Of a DNA stretch of 6,701 nucleotides, positions 5,869 through 6,701 are shown one piece after another. The notes under the pieces were generated by a model. That model saw only the letters and a program-made list of their open reading frames with translations. It was not told the origin of the DNA and did no database searches. The DNA comes from Methanobacteriota archaeon (GTDB lineage Archaea > Thermoplasmatota > Thermoplasmata > RBG-16-68-12), in NCBI GenBank assembly GCA_005878415.1, contig VBMM01000227.1, positions 1 to 6,701 on the forward strand. Direction: 5' to 3'. The position numbers were made by a program, and so were the translations under genes. Positions within the stretch are counted from its first letter, which is position 1. Each line of letters opens with the position of its first letter.

Positions 5869-5904
5869 GACGGTTCCGCCGTCGTGAGCCTGCCGGAGGA
5901 TTGA
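5866..5904 (+). other. In-frame continuation of L31e beyond TAG
   Basis: After TAG 5866-5868, eleven codons in the L31e frame encode DGSAVVSLPED, matching the usual C-terminal strand and acidic end of eL31, and stop at TGA 5902-5904. This TGA overlaps the aIF6 Shine-Dalgarno and is nine bases from the aIF6 start, matching the tight packing of the rest of the operon. If TAG 5866 were the original stop, a gap of 45 bases would be left. Confidence 0.75.
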
Positions 5905-5907
5905 GGG
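5903..5907 (+). promoter_or_regulatory. Shine-Dalgarno for aIF6
   Basis: GAGGG lies six bases before the TTG at 5914 and supports this unusual start codon. It overlaps the TGA that ends the extended L31e frame. Confidence 0.6.
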
Positions 5908-5913
5908 ACCTAT

Positions 5914-6567
5914 TTGCTACGGCGGCTCGAAGTCGCAGGGAATCCCTACATCGGAGTTTTCTGCGCGGCGAACGACGAGCTGCTCTTGGTGGCCCCCGAC
6001 GTCCCGAAGTCCGCGATCCGCCACATGGACGAGGCCTTGCAGACGACGCACGTCGTCACGTCCGTCGCCCACTCGACCGTCGTCGGCTCGCTCGTCGCCA
6101 TGAACTCGAAGGGGATCCTCGCCTCGCCGTTCATCGAGGAGGCGGAGCTCGAGGCGATCGGCGACGCGGTGTATCCGCTCCCGCACCGGTTGAGCGCGGT
6201 GGGCAACAACGTCCTCTCGAACGACTACGGCGCCGTCGTCCATCCGAGCTATGATGACGAGGCGGTCGCGTTCATCCAGGAGACGCTCGGGGTGCCGGCC
6301 GTCCGAGGGACGATCGCGGGGATCAAGACCGTCGGCTCCGTCGCCGTCGCGACGAACAAGGGCGTGCTCTGCCACCCGCATGCGCGGCCGGGCGAGATGG
6401 AGCTCCTGAAGTCCACCCTCAAGGTCCCCGTCCAGATCACGACCGCCAATTACGGCGCGGCGCAGGTCGGCGCGTGCATGATCGCGAACGCCCATGGCGC
6501 CGTCGTCGGCTCCCGGACGACCTCCATCGAGCTCGGACGGATCGAGGAAGGCCTAGGATTGTTCTAG
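5914..6567 (+). CDS. eif6: Translation initiation factor aIF6
   Basis: The 217-residue protein is aIF6, the anti-association factor that binds the 50S subunit and prevents early joining with the 30S. It has normal family length and folds as a five-fold pseudo-symmetric pentein propeller. Signatures include GNPYIGVFCAANDELLLV (9-26), then repeated blocks such as VGSLVAMNSKGILASPF, RLSAVGNNVLSNDYGAVVHP, GSVAVATNKGVLCHP, and QVGACMIANAHGAVVGSRTT near the end. It starts at TTG, supported by the Shine-Dalgarno at 5903 and by family alignment, since the family N-terminus is MIRR-like followed by GNP.Y/F-IGVF. It ends at TAG; the ten codons after it show no family resemblance, so this TAG acts as a stop. 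It is the last gene of the operon here. Confidence 0.95.
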   Translation: MLRRLEVAGNPYIGVFCAANDELLLVAPDVPKSAIRHMDEALQTTHVVTSVAHSTVVGSLVAMNSKGILASPFIEEAELEAIGDAVYPLPHRLSAVGNNVLSNDYGAVVHPSYDDEAVAFIQETLGVPAVRGTIAGIKTVGSVAVATNKGVLCHPHARPGEMELLKSTLKVPVQITTANYGAAQVGACMIANAHGAVVGSRTTSIELGRIEEGLGLF

Positions 6568-6593
6568 CTCGCGGGTTCACTAATCATCCGACA

Positions 6594-6606
6594 AGTTTGA
6601 TATATC
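6594..6606 (+). promoter_or_regulatory. TATA promoter of the DUF373 gene
   Basis: AGTTTGATATATC, between aIF6 and the next gene, has a clear TATA core centred near 6601. It predicts transcription from about 6626-6628, leaving only a few bases before ATG 6631. This makes the DUF373 gene a separate transcription unit, or one with an extra promoter. Confidence 0.65.
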
Positions 6607-6630
6607 CCGGGATGGCTAAGTGGGGCACCC

Positions 6631-6701
6631 ATGAAGACCCTCGTCCTCTGCGTGGACCGGGATGACGACATCGGGGCGAAGACGGGGATCCAGGGTCCGA
6701 T
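6631..6701 (+). CDS. DUF373 family protein, N-terminus only
   Basis: The first 23 codons read MKTLVLCVDRDDDIGAKTG followed by IQGP, which matches the highly conserved start of archaeal DUF373 proteins: a Rossmann-like strand, then the CVDRDDD acidic cluster and KTG(I)xGP. Full members are several hundred residues long with membrane helices in the C-terminal half; their function is unknown. The window cuts the gene off. The start is supported by the TATA box about 30 bases upstream, giving a nearly leaderless transcript. It lies 63 bases after aIF6. Confidence 0.85.
   Translation, partial: MKTLVLCVDRDDDIGAKTGIQGP

Noticed and set aside
6565..6600. Readthrough of the aIF6 TAG
   Set aside because: The ten codons to the next TGA show no family resemblance, aIF6 is already full length, and the segment overlaps the next gene's promoter.

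Overview
The window looks like a chromosomal segment from a GC-rich euryarchaeon, most likely within or near the Thermoplasmata (Thermoplasmatota). Three things point there: the gene cluster rpS19e - PDCD5-type protein - rpL39e - rpL31e - aIF6, the DUF835, TrmB and DUF373 family genes, and archaeal promoters (BRE/TATA boxes about 25-35 bases before leaderless or nearly leaderless starts) combined with GGAGG ribosome binding sites inside operons. The assignment is inferred from protein families; no rRNA gene is present.

Left part (1-3133): a TrmB-family transcriptional regulator (minus strand, cut by the window edge) is divergent from a 773-residue membrane protein. That protein has a signal peptide, a large sequon-rich ectodomain, three membrane segments, a proline-rich linker, a zinc ribbon and a C-terminal DUF835 domain. 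The roughly 110-base gap between them holds a promoter for each gene and an inverted repeat.

Middle (3136-4696): on the minus strand, a small proline-rich two-helix membrane protein precedes a UbiX-type flavin prenyltransferase. Divergent from them on the plus strand is a GNAT acetyltransferase. UbiX converges on the DUF835 gene with only two bases between the stop codons. No UbiD-type decarboxylase is visible.

Right part (4715-6567): a compact translation operon of S19e, PDCD5-like DNA-binding protein, L39e, L31e and aIF6, with gaps of 2-4 bases between most genes. Two of its five genes look damaged as written. The PDCD5-type gene lacks its conserved central segment and changes frame. L31e is interrupted by an in-frame TAG, after which a family-like C-terminal tail continues to a TGA placed just before the aIF6 ribosome binding site. 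These are either sequence or assembly errors, real lesions, or, for the TAG, possible readthrough; they are the most notable observations here. The window ends in the first 23 codons of a DUF373 family gene with its own promoter.

I see no mobile element, CRISPR array, tRNA, rRNA or clear new multi-gene system.
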